Of a DNA stretch of 64,000 bases, positions 48,405 to 58,845 are shown in pieces. The DNA is taken from NCBI RefSeq assembly GCF_009763805.1, contig NZ_CP046804.1:124001-188000 (forward strand), in the 5' to 3' direction. Each line of letters starts with the position of its first letter. The first letter of the stretch is position 1. Below the pieces are notes generated by a model that saw only the letters and a list, made by a program, of their open reading frames with translations, was not told where the DNA came from and did not search any database. The position numbers and the translations under genes are program-made. Origin of the DNA: Vibrio cidicii. GTDB taxonomy: Bacteria; Pseudomonadota; Gammaproteobacteria; Enterobacterales; Vibrionaceae.

Positions 48405-50272
48405 CTATTTGGCTAGGTAAGCTAAAATAGCCTGCTCAATACCATTGGCATCTAGCCCCAGCTCTTGATGCAGCTCTTCTTGAGTCCCTTGAGGAATAAA
48501 CTTATCCGGCAGACCAAGATTGAGTACAGGTTTGATGAGTTTTTCCTGCATCAAAAATTCCACGACACCGGCACCAGCTCCGCCAGCGATGGCATTTTCT
48601 TCCACGGTGACAATCACATCGTGTGTGGCAACCAGTTGGCGGATCAGCGCTTCATCAAGTGGTTTCACAAAACGCATGTCTGCGACGGTCGCGTTAAGAT
48701 TATCGGCCGCTTGGAGGGCATTTTCTAAGAAGGTACCGAAGCTGAGAATCGCCACTTTCTCACCCGTTTCGGATGAGGCGGCCTTTGCCAATTTCGAGGG
48801 CGGTAAACGCCTCTTCAATCGGTGTGCCCATGCCACTGCCGCGAGGATAACGTACCGCGCTCGGACCGTTATGCTGGTGGCCAGTGTAAAGCATTTGGCG
48901 GCATTCGTTCTCATCACTTGGCGCCATGATCACCATGTTGGGAATGCAGCGCAGGTAACTCAAGTCAAATGCACCTTGGTGAGTTTGACCATCGGCCCCG
49001 ACCAATCCCGCGCGATCGATAGCAAACATCACTGGCAAGTTCATAATGGCCACATCGTGAATCAGCTGATCATAACCGCGTTGCAAGAAGGTCGAATAGA
49101 TGGCGACGATAGGCTTGTATCCGCCAATTGCCATGCCGGTTGCCAGCGTCACAGCGTGCTGTTCGGCAATCGCCACATCGAAATATTGCTCTGGGTACTC
49201 TTTGGAGAAACGCACCATGCCAGAGCCTTCACGCATGGCCGGAGTGATCGCCATTAACTTGGGATCTTGCGCCGCCATATCACAAAGGAAATCACCGAAG
49301 ATATTCGAAAAGCTCGGCTTGCCGCCGCTGCTTTTGGGCAAACAGGTGCGGGCGGGATCAAACTTAGGTACGCCGTGATAACCGATCGGATCTTTCTCAG
49401 CTGGCTCGTAGCCCTTGCCTTTTTTGGTCATCACATGCAAAAACTGTGGGCCTTTCAGCTCACGCATGTTTTTCAGTGTTTTCACCAGTTTCCGTGACGT
49501 CATGGCCGTCAATCGGGCCGATGTAGTTAAAGCCCAACTCTTCAAACAGCGTGCCCGGCACAACCATGCCTTTGAGGTGTTCTTCGGTGCGGCGCACCAA
49601 CTCCTTAATTGGTGGCACGCCAGAGAGGACCTTCTTACCGCCTTCACGAATGGAGGTGTAAAAATTGCCAGACAGGAGACGCGCTAGATGGTTGTTGAGC
49701 GCCCCGACATTTTCGGAAATCGACATCTCATTGTCATTGAGGATCACTAACATATCCGCGTGCACATCACCTGCGTGGTTCATCGCTTCAAAAGCCATGC
49801 CTGCGGTAATGGCGCCATCGCCAATTACGCTCACGACTTTGCGATTCTGCCCCTCTTTTTCCGCGCAGATGGCCATTCCCAACGCAGCGCTGATGGAGGT
49901 GGAAGAGTGGCCGACAGACAGGGTGTCGTACTCACTCTCTTCGCGCCAAGGAAACGGATGCAAACCGCCTTTTTGTCGAATCGTGGACATTTGCTCACGG
50001 CGACCGGTAAGAATTTTGTGCGGATAGGCTTGGTGGCCCACATCCCAGATCAACTGATCAAAGGGTGTGTTGTAGACGTAATGCAGAGCGACTGTAAGTT
50101 CGACTGTGCCAAGGCCAGAGGCTAAGTGGCCGCTTGATTGACTGACGGAGTTAAGCAGATAGGTACGCAGCTCATCACACAGCGTTGGCAGTGTCTCTTT
50201 AGGGAGCAGACGCAGCTCCTGAGGATCTTCTGCCAGTGCGAGTGTTGGGTACTTTGAAATATCAAGAGTCAT
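48405..50272 (-). CDS. dxs: 1-deoxy-D-xylulose-5-phosphate synthase (two frameshifts in sequence)
   Basis: Dxs condenses pyruvate with glyceraldehyde 3-phosphate using thiamine diphosphate, the first step of the isoprenoid pathway. Domains run from the ThDP-binding part ([21 protein letters not shown]) through the transketolase core ([15 protein letters not shown]) to the C-terminal domain. Two shifts occur: near 49488-49492 (restoring [14 protein letters not shown]) and near 48766-48770 (restoring [15 protein letters not shown]). Each needs one T removed from a GTTTC. The repaired protein has 621 residues (E. coli 620). It is the last gene of the xseB-ispA-dxs operon. Confidence 0.95.
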
Positions 50273-50291
50273 AAATATGCGCGCTTATAGT

Positions 50292-51188
50292 TTAGTTCTT
50301 GCGCTCGACGACGTATCGGGCGAACTCTTCGAGTAATTGGGTATTGTATGGGATTGCATCCAAAGCTTGAAGTGCTTCCTGTAACAGAGTGTGAGCTTTC
50401 TCAATAGCACCGTCTAAACCAAGCAACGCAGGATAGGTACTTTTATTGAGCTCTTGGTCGGAACCTTGTGGTTTTCCGAGCGTTTCGGTGTCACTGATGA
50501 TGTCCAAAATGTCATCTTGTACTTGAAACGCGAGGCCAACGGCGGCGGCGTATTGGTCTAGTTGCGGCAGAATGTCACGCCCTTTTTCTCCCGCTGCGAG
50601 CGCGCCAAGTCGAACTGCGCAGCGCATCAGAGCGCCAGTTTTATTTCGATGGATCTCTTCCAGCTCTTCTAGGCTGACCAAGCGGTTTTCCGCAGCCAGA
50701 TCGAGCGCTTGTCCAACACACATGCCTTGAGCGCCGGAGGCTTCAGCGAGTGCTTGAACCATACGTACGCGCTGTGACTCGCCTTGTGCAGACAAGCTCC
50801 CTTCAGCAAGAATGGAGAAGGCTAGAGTTTGCAGCGCGTCGCCGGTGAGAATGGCGGTCGCTTCGTCAAACTTAATATGGCAGGTTGGCTGGCCGCGGCG
50901 CAGCTCATCGTCGTCCATGGCCGGGAGATCATCATGGATCAGAGAATAGGCATGAATACACTCAATGGCGCAAGCGGGCGTATCAAGCTCTTGTGGCGTG
51001 CAGCCGAGCATCTCGCCGGTAATGTAAACCAAAAAAGGGCGAGCACGTTTGCCACCCAGAACGAGACCGTACCGCATCGCTTGGATCAGCGCTTGATTTT
51101 GGTGCGGCAAACCGTCCAACCAATGATTGAGTTGCTCGTTATTGCGCTTTTGATACGACGTCAATACGTCAACCATGGAATTATTCAT
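50292..51188 (-). CDS. ispA: Geranyl/farnesyl diphosphate synthase IspA
   Basis: This 298-residue prenyltransferase makes farnesyl diphosphate. The two Asp-rich motifs are DDLPAMDDDELRRG and VQDDILDII. It lies between xseB and dxs. The first ATG gives MNNSMVDVLTSY; the ATG at codon 5 is an alternative. Confidence 0.95.
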   Translation of the reverse strand: MNNSMVDVLTSYQKRNNEQLNHWLDGLPHQNQALIQAMRYGLVLGGKRARPFLVYITGEMLGCTPQELDTPACAIECIHAYSLIHDDLPAMDDDELRRGQPTCHIKFDEATAILTGDALQTLAFSILAEGSLSAQGESQRVRMVQALAEASGAQGMCVGQALDLAAENRLVSLEELEEIHRNKTGALMRCAVRLGALAAGEKGRDILPQLDQYAAAVGLAFQVQDDILDIISDTETLGKPQGSDQELNKSTYPALLGLDGAIEKAHTLLQEALQALDAIPYNTQLLEEFARYVVERKN

Positions 51189-51196
51189 GCAAAAAA

Positions 51197-51439
51197 TTAC
51201 TCTGACGGAATAGTGAAATCGCTCAGCGGCGCTTGATCATCTTCGCTAAGAAGAATGCTGACACGTTGTTCTGCTTCGCTGAGTTTCGCTTGGCTCGCTC
51301 TGGCGAGCGCGATCCCACGCTCAAATTTTTTCAGCGCATCGTCTAAGGTCAAATCACCGTTTTCCAGTTGATCTACCAAACCGTCCAGCTCTTCGATGGT
51401 TGCCTCGAAGGACATATTTTCTGGTTTCTTCGTCGCCAT
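51197..51439 (-). CDS. xseB: Exodeoxyribonuclease VII small subunit
   Basis: This 80-residue subunit of ExoVII has the typical MSFEATIEELDGLVDQLENG start of the helical domain. It leads the ispA-dxs operon. Confidence 0.95.
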   Translation of the reverse strand: MATKKPENMSFEATIEELDGLVDQLENGDLTLDDALKKFERGIALARASQAKLSEAEQRVSILLSEDDQAPLSDFTIPSE

Positions 51440-51580
51440 ACTGTTTCTGCCTTGTAAAGAATGCCCGAAAGTTACCTTAGCGTGCTTGCTTGGTCAAATT
51501 TAAGCATGGAAATTTATCTGAAATTGAGGGCGACTATTATAGAGGAATCGAGCGAGAACAAAAACAAGCTTCCACTCCTA

Positions 51581-51844
51581 GGGTCTGTTGACCTTTTTAG
51601 ATGATTTTTGCAGCAGTTTGTGGGTTCTTTGTGCAAGGCAGAGGCTTTGAATTGTAGGGGCCTACATGATAAGCCGATAACGCAGCAAAAAGGAGCCACA
51701 AACGCTGCCCGAAGGGTTCAGCTAAAAGCGTTTTACTCTTTGTTGAGAGGTGTTTTGCTTAGAATGACTAGGCTACAAACCTCTCGCCGCGATTAAAACG
51801 CTTTTATCTCGAACAAAATTTAACCGCAAAAGGTCAACAGACCC
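51581..51844. mobile_element. MITE-like element flanked by TA
   Basis: This 264-base element has perfect 17-base terminal inverted repeats, GGGTCTGTTGACCTTTT, and is flanked by TA on both sides as a likely target duplication. It has no reading frame of note. Inside are further inverted repeats (AAAAGCGTTTTA at about 51724 against its complement near 51794; GAGAGGT against ACCTCTC; and GCAGCAGTTTGTGG against CCACAAACGCTGC). The element should fold into nested hairpins. It is presumably moved by a transposase encoded elsewhere; the family is not identified. Confidence 0.8.
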
Positions 51845-51849
51845 TAACA

Positions 51850-51885
51850 AATGGCAGTAAACTTACCCAAGCCAATGGCAGTAAA
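51850..51885. repeat. Direct repeat AATGGCAGTAAA, two copies
   Basis: Two identical 12-base copies lie 24 bases apart (51850-51861, 51874-51885), just beyond the MITE. The rest of the interval up to pomA holds no gene, only the sigma-28-type promoter. Confidence 0.5.
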
Positions 51886-51985
51886 TGGGCTATCGTCGTA
51901 CACTTGCTTTAGTCGTGGAGCGTGGTGGTTGACGGAGATTTTGCCGCTGACCGCCTTTTTTGTGATTCAATAGCCAAGTTTTTAC

Positions 51986-52012
51986 TAAAAGAAGCTTACT
52001 CGTTGTCGATAA
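51986..52012 (+). promoter_or_regulatory. Sigma-28 (FliA)-type promoter of pomAB
   Basis: TAAA, 15 bases and GTCGATAA differ by one base from the flagellar sigma-28 consensus TAAA-N15-GCCGATAA. It lies 60 bases before pomA. Confidence 0.75.
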
Positions 52013-52071
52013 AAGAAATAATCTGTTTTTTCCCGCAGCAGTAAAAACATAAATAGCATGAGGAGTGCTTT

Positions 52072-52833
52072 GTGGATTTAGCAACCCTTTTAGGTTTGAT
52101 TGGTGGCCTTGCGTTCGTTGTCATGGCGATGATTCTTGGCGGCAGCATCATGATGTTCGTCGATGTGACCTCCATTCTGATTGTTGTCGGTGGATCGGTC
52201 TTTGTTGTGTTAATGAAGTTCACAATGGGGCAATTTTTCGGCGCGGCCAAAATCGCTGGCAAAGCATTTATGTTTAAGGCCGATGAGCCGGAGGATTTGA
52301 TTGCCAAAATTGTTGAAATGGCAGACGCGGCGCGAAAAGGCGGTTTCCTCGCGTTGGAAGAGATGGAGATCTCCAACAGTTTTATGCAAAAAGGAATCGA
52401 TTTGCTCGTGGATGGTCATGATGCCGATGTGGTCCGAGCTGCATTACAAAAAGACATAGCGCTGACCGATGAACGTCACACCCAAGGAACGGGGGTATTT
52501 CGCGCCTTCGGTGACGTTGCTCCTGCGATGGGCATGATCGGTACACTGGTTGGCTTGGTGGCGATGCTATCTAACATGGATGACCCTAAGTCCATCGGCC
52601 CTGCGATGGCGGTTGCGCTTTTAACGACCTTGTACGGAGCAATCTTGTCTAACATGGTGTTTTTCCCTATTGCTGACAAATTGGCGCTGCGCCGTGACCA
52701 AGAGACGCTCAATCGCCGCCTGATTATGGACGGTGTGCTCGCGATTCAAGATGGGCAAAACCCACGAGTGATTGACGGTTATCTGAAAAATTATCTCAAT
52801 GAGAGTAAGCGCGCTCTCGACATTAACGAGTAA
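52072..52833 (+). CDS. pomA: Flagellar motor stator protein PomA
   Basis: PomA (253 residues) with PomB forms the sodium-driven stator of the polar flagellum. Four membrane segments are seen, and the cytoplasmic loop holds the charged residues that touch the rotor (DERHTQGTGVFRAFGDVAPAMGMIGTLVGLV). The start is GTG 52072 after GAGGAGTGC. pomB follows after 15 bases. Confidence 0.95.
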   Translation: MDLATLLGLIGGLAFVVMAMILGGSIMMFVDVTSILIVVGGSVFVVLMKFTMGQFFGAAKIAGKAFMFKADEPEDLIAKIVEMADAARKGGFLALEEMEISNSFMQKGIDLLVDGHDADVVRAALQKDIALTDERHTQGTGVFRAFGDVAPAMGMIGTLVGLVAMLSNMDDPKSIGPAMAVALLTTLYGAILSNMVFFPIADKLALRRDQETLNRRLIMDGVLAIQDGQNPRVIDGYLKNYLNESKRALDINE

Positions 52834-52848
52834 TCACGGGAGTGAGTG

Positions 52849-53796
52849 ATGGACGATGAAGAGAAGTGTAAATGTCCCCCTCCCGGCTTGCCATTGTGGA
52901 TGGGAACATTCGCTGACTTGATGTCATTGCTGATGTGTTTCTTCGTGTTGCTGCTGTCGTTTTCTGAGATGGATGTGCTCAAGTTTAAGCAGATCGCAGG
53001 TTCGATGAAATTTGCATTTGGGGTACAAAACCGCCTTGAGGTGAAAGACATTCCCAAAGGCACCAGCATTATTGCTCAAGAGTTTCGCCCCGGGCGACCC
53101 GAGCCAACGCCGATTGACGTCATCATGCAGCAGACGATCGATATTACCCAACAGACGTTAGAGTTTCACGATGGTGAATCGGATCGCGCGGGCGGTACGA
53201 AGCGCGATGAAGGAAAACTGACCGGCGGTCAGTCACCGGAAACTTCGACGCAAAGCAATCAAAATACCCAGGAAGAGCGCCAGCAGCAGCAAGCCGAGTC
53301 CATGTCGCAAGAGATGGAAACGGTGATGGAAAGCATTAAGAAAGCATTGCAGCGAGAGATAGAGCAGGGTGCGATCGAGCTAGAGAACCTTGGCCAACAA
53401 ATTGTCATTCGTATGCGAGAAAAAGGCGCCTTCCCTGAAGGTTCTGCATTCTTGCAACCCAAGTTTCGTCCGTTGGTAAGGCAAATTGCCGAGTTGGTGA
53501 AAGATGTGCCGGGCATTGTGCGCATCTCCGGCCATACCGACAGTTTGCAGTTGGATTCGGAGCTTTACCGTTCTAACTGGGATCTCTCCGCGCAGCGTGC
53601 GGTGTCGGTGGCGCAAGAGATGGAAAAGGTGCGTGGCTTCTCCCATCAACGCTTGCGTGTGCGGGGAATGGCAGATACTGAGCCATTGGTTTCCAACGAT
53701 ACTGACGAAAACCGAGCGAAGAACCGTCGGGTAGAGATCAGCATTATGCAAGGGGAGCCACTCTATAGCGATGAAATACCAGCGGTTCCTCAATAA
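52849..53796 (+). CDS. pomB: Flagellar motor stator protein PomB
   Basis: PomB (315 residues) has one membrane segment with the sodium-binding Asp23 (GTFADLMSLLMCFF), a Gln-rich linker (QEERQQQQAESMSQEME), and a C-terminal OmpA-like peptidoglycan-binding domain (RISGHTDSLQLDSELYRSNWDLSAQRA). ATG 52849 is preferred over the GTG right before it. Confidence 0.95.
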   Translation: MDDEEKCKCPPPGLPLWMGTFADLMSLLMCFFVLLLSFSEMDVLKFKQIAGSMKFAFGVQNRLEVKDIPKGTSIIAQEFRPGRPEPTPIDVIMQQTIDITQQTLEFHDGESDRAGGTKRDEGKLTGGQSPETSTQSNQNTQEERQQQQAESMSQEMETVMESIKKALQREIEQGAIELENLGQQIVIRMREKGAFPEGSAFLQPKFRPLVRQIAELVKDVPGIVRISGHTDSLQLDSELYRSNWDLSAQRAVSVAQEMEKVRGFSHQRLRVRGMADTEPLVSNDTDENRAKNRRVEISIMQGEPLYSDEIPAVPQ

Positions 53797-53811
53797 CCAC
53801 CAGTGATTACC

Positions 53812-53840
53812 AAGGCGAGCAGTAATGCTCGCCTTTTTTA
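53812..53840 (+). terminator. pomB terminator
   Basis: The stem AAGGCGAGCA/TGCTCGCCTT is followed by TTTT. Confidence 0.9.
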
Positions 53841-53934
53841 TGGGTATAATTCGTGTATAATCTTGCGCCCTAACGCCGACACCTTCGCAGCAACGCGGGT
53901 GTTATTTGATAGTCAACAGATTGCGAATCGAACT

Positions 53935-55383
53935 ATGAAATTTATTGTAAAGCCCCATCCAGAAATTTTTGTAAAGAGTGAATCGGTACGTAAGCGCTTT
54001 ACCAAGATTCTTGAGAGCAACATCCGCATCATTATTCAGAATCGCACTGAATCTGTGGCTGTATTTAACCGTCGCGACCACATCGAAGTGGCAGCGAACA
54101 GCGACCAATATCGTCAGCAAGTGTTGGAAATTCTCACCAGCACGCCGGGCATCCAACAGATATTGGAAGTGCAGCAATCTGACTTTAACGACCTGCATCA
54201 TATTTATGAGCAGGTGTTGGAGCTCAATCGCGAGCGCATCGAAAACAAAACTTTTGTGGTGCGCGCGAAGCGTCGTGGCAAACACGATTTCACTTCGATT
54301 GAACTTGAGCGTTATGTCGGTGGTGGTTTAAACCAAGCTGTTGCGAGCGCATCGGTCAAACTGCACAACCCAGAAGTGACCATCAAAGTTGAAGTGATCG
54401 ACGATAAGCTCAATCAGATCCTCGCGCATTACAAAGGGCTGGGCGGTTTCCCTCTCGGCACTCAGGAAGATGTTCTCAGCCTGATCTCTGGCGGTTTCGA
54501 CTCAGGTGTCTCGAGTTATCTGCACATCAAGCGCGGCTCAAAAGTGCATTACTGCTTCTTTAATCTCGGCGGTCCGGCTCATGAGATTGGCGTGAAGCAA
54601 GTCGCTCACTACCTGTGGAATAAATACGGATCTTCGGCCAAGGTGCGCTTTATCTCGGTCGATTTTGAGCCTGTGGTGGGCGAAATCCTAGAGAAAGTCG
54701 AAGATGGTCAGATGGGGGTGGTACTCAAGCGTATGTTTATGCGCGCAGCGGGCATGGTTGCGGAGAAGTTTGACATTCAAGCACTGGTGACAGGTGAAGC
54801 ACTGGGGCAGGTGTCGAGCCAAACCCTCACCAACTTGCGTCATATCGATAACGTGACCGACCGTTTGATTTTGCGCCCTCTGATTAACTGGGACAAAGAT
54901 GAGATCATCAAAGTAGCTCGTGACATTGGCACTGAAGATTTTGCCAAGACCATGCCTGAGTACTGTGGTGTGATCTCGAAAAAGCCGACCGTTAAAGCGG
55001 TGAAAGAGAAGCTAGAAGCAGAAGAAGCCAACTTCGATTTTGCGATTCTCGAGCAAGTGGTGCGCAATGCTCGTCAGATGGATATTCGCGACATTGCCAA
55101 AGAATCTCAACAGGCTGCGCCGGAAGTTGAGCAAGTTCAAGCGATTGAAGAACATGCCGTTGTGCTTGATATCCGCAGTCCGGATGAAGAGGATGATAAC
55201 CCTCTGGAAATCGAAGGTATCGAGGTTAAACACATTCCGTTTTACAAACTCAGTACTCAGTTTGGTGATTTAGACCAATCGAAAACCTACCTGCTCTATT
55301 GTGCGCGTGGGGTGATGAGCCGTTTGCAAGCGCTGTATTTGCAAGAACAAGGCTTTAACAACGTGAAAGTGTATCGCCCATAG
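53935..55383 (+). CDS. thiI: tRNA sulfurtransferase ThiI
   Basis: ThiI (482 residues, as in E. coli) makes 4-thiouridine in tRNA and supplies sulfur for thiamine. The THUMP domain is followed by the PP-loop ([15 protein letters not shown]) and a C-terminal rhodanese domain with the active Cys in [14 protein letters not shown] 53935 ([20 protein letters not shown]) is the family start. Confidence 0.96.
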   Translation: MKFIVKPHPEIFVKSESVRKRFTKILESNIRIIIQNRTESVAVFNRRDHIEVAANSDQYRQQVLEILTSTPGIQQILEVQQSDFNDLHHIYEQVLELNRERIENKTFVVRAKRRGKHDFTSIELERYVGGGLNQAVASASVKLHNPEVTIKVEVIDDKLNQILAHYKGLGGFPLGTQEDVLSLISGGFDSGVSSYLHIKRGSKVHYCFFNLGGPAHEIGVKQVAHYLWNKYGSSAKVRFISVDFEPVVGEILEKVEDGQMGVVLKRMFMRAAGMVAEKFDIQALVTGEALGQVSSQTLTNLRHIDNVTDRLILRPLINWDKDEIIKVARDIGTEDFAKTMPEYCGVISKKPTVKAVKEKLEAEEANFDFAILEQVVRNARQMDIRDIAKESQQAAPEVEQVQAIEEHAVVLDIRSPDEEDDNPLEIEGIEVKHIPFYKLSTQFGDLDQSKTYLLYCARGVMSRLQALYLQEQGFNNVKVYRP

Positions 55384-55410
55384 TTCGCCGAGAATCTATC
55401 AAAGCCCATG

Positions 55411-55441
55411 AAATCCGAGTGTTGTCACTCGGATTTTTTAT
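55411..55441 (+). terminator. thiI terminator
   Basis: The stem ATCCGAGTG/CACTCGGAT is followed by TTTTTTATT. Confidence 0.9.
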
Positions 55442-55480
55442 TACCTGTCAGTTTTAACAGGGTAAAAGGTGTTTTCGACA

Positions 55481-55692
55481 GATAAAAAAACACCGCCTAA
55501 TATAGGCGGTGTAACAAATTTGACAGACAGGTCAAAAATAAATACAGGAAGTATCTGTTTTGTCACAGGGAGTGAGACAAAACATCATGGTAGAAATCTA
55601 CCTAACTCGAAATACGAGTTTGCAAACACAACATCGCAACAACTAAGCCAATTGATTCCAAAGAGAATCAAGCCGTTCAGGCCAGCGTTGCG
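55481..55692 (-). ncRNA. gcvB: Small RNA GcvB
   Basis: On the minus strand, divergent from gcvA as in enterobacteria, the RNA shares blocks with E. coli GcvB: the GU-rich R1 region (GCGATGTTGTGTTTGCAA), ACTTCCTGTA with CCTGTCTGTC later, and a final hairpin ACACCGCC/GGCGGTGT followed by TTTTTTT (55481-55513). A promoter TTGTGG (55727-55722), 17 bases and TATATT (55704-55699) predicts start at about 55692 and a length near 212. GcvB represses amino-acid and peptide transporter mRNAs. Confidence 0.9.
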
Positions 55693-55778
55693 GGGTGAAA
55701 TATAGAATTTCTCTGGCTGTTCCACAACGGACAATTTATAATGTTTCAGATTAAAAAAACTAATGGTAAGTAAGTTGT

Positions 55779-56702
55779 ATGTCACGTAGATTACCGCCAC
55801 TGAACTCGCTTCGCGTGTTCGAAGCCGCCGCCAGACACCTCAGTTTCACCCGTGCTGCTGAGGAGCTTTTTGTTACCCAAGCCGCCGTCAGTCACCAGAT
55901 TAAAGCATTAGAAGAGTTTCTCTCCTTAAAGTTATTTCGTCGCCGTAACCGCTCTTTGCTGCTCACCGAAGAGGGGCAGAGTTATTTTCTCGATATCAAA
56001 GACATTTTTACCGCCTTGTCCGAAGCGACCGATAAAGTGCTGGAACGTAGTGAAAAAGGGGCTTTGACCATCAGTCTGCCGCCGAGTTTTGCTATTCAAT
56101 GGTTGGTGCCGCGCTTAGCCGATTTTAACGCGCAGCAGCCCGATATCGATGTCCGGATCAAAGCCGTGGATATGGATGAAGGCTCTTTGACCGACGACGT
56201 TGATGTGGCGATTTACTATGGCGCCGGATATTGGCCCGGACTGCGTGCCGACAAACTCTATCAGGAGTATCTGATCCCACTCTGTTCACCTTCGTTACTT
56301 TTGAGCAACAAACCATTAGAATCTCTAAGTGACTTGAAACATCACACCCTACTACATGACACCTCGAGAAAAGATTGGAAACAGTTTGCCAAAGAAAATG
56401 GTTTAGATGAGGTGAACGTTAATCAAGGGCCGATCTTCAGCCACTCCACCATGGTGTTGCAGGCGGCGGCGCACGGCCAAGGAGTCGCGCTCGGCAACAA
56501 CGTGTTGGCGCGGCCAGAAATGGAAGCCGGGCGCTTGATTGCCCCATTTGATGAAATTTTGCTCTCTAAGAATGCCTTTTATGTGGTTTGTCATGATCAG
56601 CAGGCGGAGATGGGACGCATCGCCACGTTCCGCGATTGGATGTTAGCAACTGCACGTAAAGAACAAGAAGAGGTGCTGGATGAGTCTGCCCTACTTGGTT
56701 GA
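55779..56702 (+). CDS. gcvA: Glycine cleavage system regulator GcvA
   Basis: GcvA is a LysR-type regulator (307 residues) that controls the glycine cleavage operon and gcvB. The HTH (SLRVFEAAARHLSFTRAAEELFVTQAAVSHQIKALE, about residues 10-45) and sensor domain are visible, and the divergent gcvB confirms identity. It overlaps the next gene by 23 bases. Confidence 0.93.
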   Translation: MSRRLPPLNSLRVFEAAARHLSFTRAAEELFVTQAAVSHQIKALEEFLSLKLFRRRNRSLLLTEEGQSYFLDIKDIFTALSEATDKVLERSEKGALTISLPPSFAIQWLVPRLADFNAQQPDIDVRIKAVDMDEGSLTDDVDVAIYYGAGYWPGLRADKLYQEYLIPLCSPSLLLSNKPLESLSDLKHHTLLHDTSRKDWKQFAKENGLDEVNVNQGPIFSHSTMVLQAAAHGQGVALGNNVLARPEMEAGRLIAPFDEILLSKNAFYVVCHDQQAEMGRIATFRDWMLATARKEQEEVLDESALLG

Positions 56703-57306
56703 TGGTCCTGAAGATGGGCCAGTGTTTATTTTTGCCCATGGTGCAGGCGCGCCGATGGATCACGCCTTCATGACCCTTGTGGCGCAAGGGTTGGCCGCCA
56801 ACGGCATTCGTGTGGTCCGCTTTAATTTTCCCTACATGGACAAGCGTGCGCAAGATGGTAAAAAGCGGCCACCAGATCGCGCGCCCAAACTGCTCGAAGC
56901 GTTTACCGACGTGATTGAATCGGTTGCATCTGTGCCTGTGGTGATTGGCGGCAAGTCGATGGGCGGACGAATGGCCAGCCTGCTAGGCGACCATCCACAG
57001 GTCAGCGCCATCGCCTGCCTCGGTTTTCCGTTTCATCCTCCGGGTAACGCGGAGAAGTTTAAAGGTGAGCATCTTGCGGTGATAACCAAACCCACTCTGA
57101 TCCTGCAAGGCGAAAGAGACACGTTTGGCACTCAAAGCGAGTGCGCAGAGTATCCGCTTTCTTCGGCGGTGCAGATGCGGTTTTTACCCGATGGTGACCA
57201 CAGCTTTAAGCCGAGAAAACGCTCAGGGCTGAGTGAGCAGGACAATATCAATACAGCGGTTGTGCAGTTAACCGCCTTTATTCAAGGAATGCAAAATGAG
57301 AAGTAA
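56680..57306 (+). CDS. Alpha/beta-hydrolase, KANL3/Tex30 family
   Basis: This 208-residue protein has the hydrolase fold with FIFAHGAGAPMDHAFM near the N-terminus, the nucleophile motif GGKSMGGRMAS (Ser about 94) and a late His in PDGDHSFKPR. Its substrate is unknown. It overlaps both gcvA and the DUF423 gene, so the genes are cotranscribed. Confidence 0.85.
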   Translation: MSLPYLVDGPEDGPVFIFAHGAGAPMDHAFMTLVAQGLAANGIRVVRFNFPYMDKRAQDGKKRPPDRAPKLLEAFTDVIESVASVPVVIGGKSMGGRMASLLGDHPQVSAIACLGFPFHPPGNAEKFKGEHLAVITKPTLILQGERDTFGTQSECAEYPLSSAVQMRFLPDGDHSFKPRKRSGLSEQDNINTAVVQLTAFIQGMQNEK

Positions 57307-57695
57307 GTGGTTACTCGCTTTTGTTGGTGCTTCTGCTGCGACAGCGGTGGCGTTGGGGGCTTTTGCCGCGCACGGTTTGAAAAGCAGCTTAGCGCCCTAT
57401 TTGCTCGAGGTGTTTGAAACCGGAGTGATGTATCAGTTTCTGGCATACCTTGGCGATTGCGCTGTGCGCACTGCTGCTTCGCAGCGCGTTGCCAAGTAAA
57501 GCGCAAAACTATTTTTTCATCGCCGCGATTTGCTTTATCATCGGCATCTTTTGCTTTAGTGGCAGCTTATACGCGTTAGCGCTGACGGGGATAAAATGGT
57601 TTGGCCCTGTAACGCCACTGGGTGGATTGATGTTTATGGTCGGCTGGCTGGTGTTTATGCTCGCGGCTTTGAAAACGAACGAGGTATCTAAGTGA
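57296..57695 (+). CDS. DUF423 family membrane protein (frameshift in sequence)
   Basis: The small inner-membrane protein starts [29 protein letters not shown], the DUF423 signature, and has four hydrophobic segments. The frame breaks after VMYQF. Removing one T from GTTTC at 57436-57440 gives [17 protein letters not shown] and 132 residues. Function is unknown. Its stop overlaps the rlmM start. Confidence 0.88.
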
Positions 57696-58783
57696 AACAG
57701 TTAATGCTCTATTGTCGCCCCGGCTTTGAGAAAGAGTGCGCCGGTGAGATTCAAGATAAAGCGACTCAGCTAGAGGTTTATGGCTTTCCACGCGTGTTTA
57801 AAAACGCAGGATACGTGCTGTTTGAGTGCTACCAAGCAGGCGATGCCGACAGGCTGGCTCGTGAGTTGGATTTCAACGCGCTGATCTTTGCAAGACAGAT
57901 GTTTGCTGTCGCAGCGGAGTTTACCGATCTCCCCGCAGAGGATCGCATTAGCCCGATTTTATCAGAACTTGCGGAAGTTGATAGCTTCCCCATGTGTGGT
58001 GATCTGCGTATTGAAACGCCTGATACCAATGAAGCGAAAGAGCTGCTGAAGTTTTGTCGTAAGTTCACGGTACCAATGCGTCAGGCCTTGCGCGGAAAAG
58101 GTTTCCTTATGGCAAAAGAGCATGCGAAAAAGCCTGTGCTGCACGTTTGCTTTGTGGCCTCAGGACACTGTTTTGTCGGGTACTCCTACTCGGATAACAA
58201 TTCCCGCTTCTTTATGGGCATCCCTCGTCTGAAGTTTCCCGCTGATGCGCCAAGTCGTTCAACCCTGAAATTGGAAGAGGCGTTTCACGTCTTTATTCCC
58301 CGCGAAGAGTGGGATACCCGCTTGGCTTCGGGAATGTGGGCGGTCGATCTCGGCGCGTGTCCGGGCGGCTGGACTTATCAGTTGGTCAAACGTTCGATGT
58401 TTGTTCACTGTGTGGACAACGGCATGATGGCGGAAAGCCTAACGGAAACTGGCCAGATCCGTCATCACATGGTCGATGGCTTTAAGTTTGAGCCCGATCG
58501 TAAAAACGTCACTTGGCTGGTATGCGACATGGTGGAAAAGCCAGCGCGTGTTGCTCACTTAATGGGGCAGTGGATCCTCAAAGGTTGGGCTAAAGAAGCG
58601 ATCTTTAATCTTAAATTGCCAATGAAAGGCCGCTACGACGAGGTATTGCAAGATATTGAAAACCTGAAAATGTTCCTGATTGAGAACAAGGTGAAATTCA
58701 GATTGCAAGCCAAGCACCTTTATCACGACCGTGAAGAGATCACCGTACACGTGCAGTGTCTATCTAACATCTCGCCGCATTAA
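57692..58783 (+). CDS. rlmM: 23S rRNA 2'-O-ribose C2498 methyltransferase RlmM
   Basis: RlmM (363 residues) methylates C2498 of 23S rRNA. A THUMP-like N-terminal part precedes a Rossmann methyltransferase domain with the SAM motif [14 protein letters not shown]. The start is GTG 57692, overlapping the DUF423 stop (GTGA). Confidence 0.94.
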   Translation: MKQLMLYCRPGFEKECAGEIQDKATQLEVYGFPRVFKNAGYVLFECYQAGDADRLARELDFNALIFARQMFAVAAEFTDLPAEDRISPILSELAEVDSFPMCGDLRIETPDTNEAKELLKFCRKFTVPMRQALRGKGFLMAKEHAKKPVLHVCFVASGHCFVGYSYSDNNSRFFMGIPRLKFPADAPSRSTLKLEEAFHVFIPREEWDTRLASGMWAVDLGACPGGWTYQLVKRSMFVHCVDNGMMAESLTETGQIRHHMVDGFKFEPDRKNVTWLVCDMVEKPARVAHLMGQWILKGWAKEAIFNLKLPMKGRYDEVLQDIENLKMFLIENKVKFRLQAKHLYHDREEITVHVQCLSNISPH

Positions 58784-58797
58784 TCGCAGCTAAAACA

Positions 58798-58821
58798 GAA
58801 ACGCTCCTCGGAGCGTTTCTT
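58798..58821 (+). terminator. rlmM terminator
   Basis: The stem GAAACGCTC/GAGCGTTTC is followed by TTC. It may also serve the convergent nuclease gene. Confidence 0.75.
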
Positions 58822-58845
58822 CATTCTCACGTTGTTAAAATCAAA

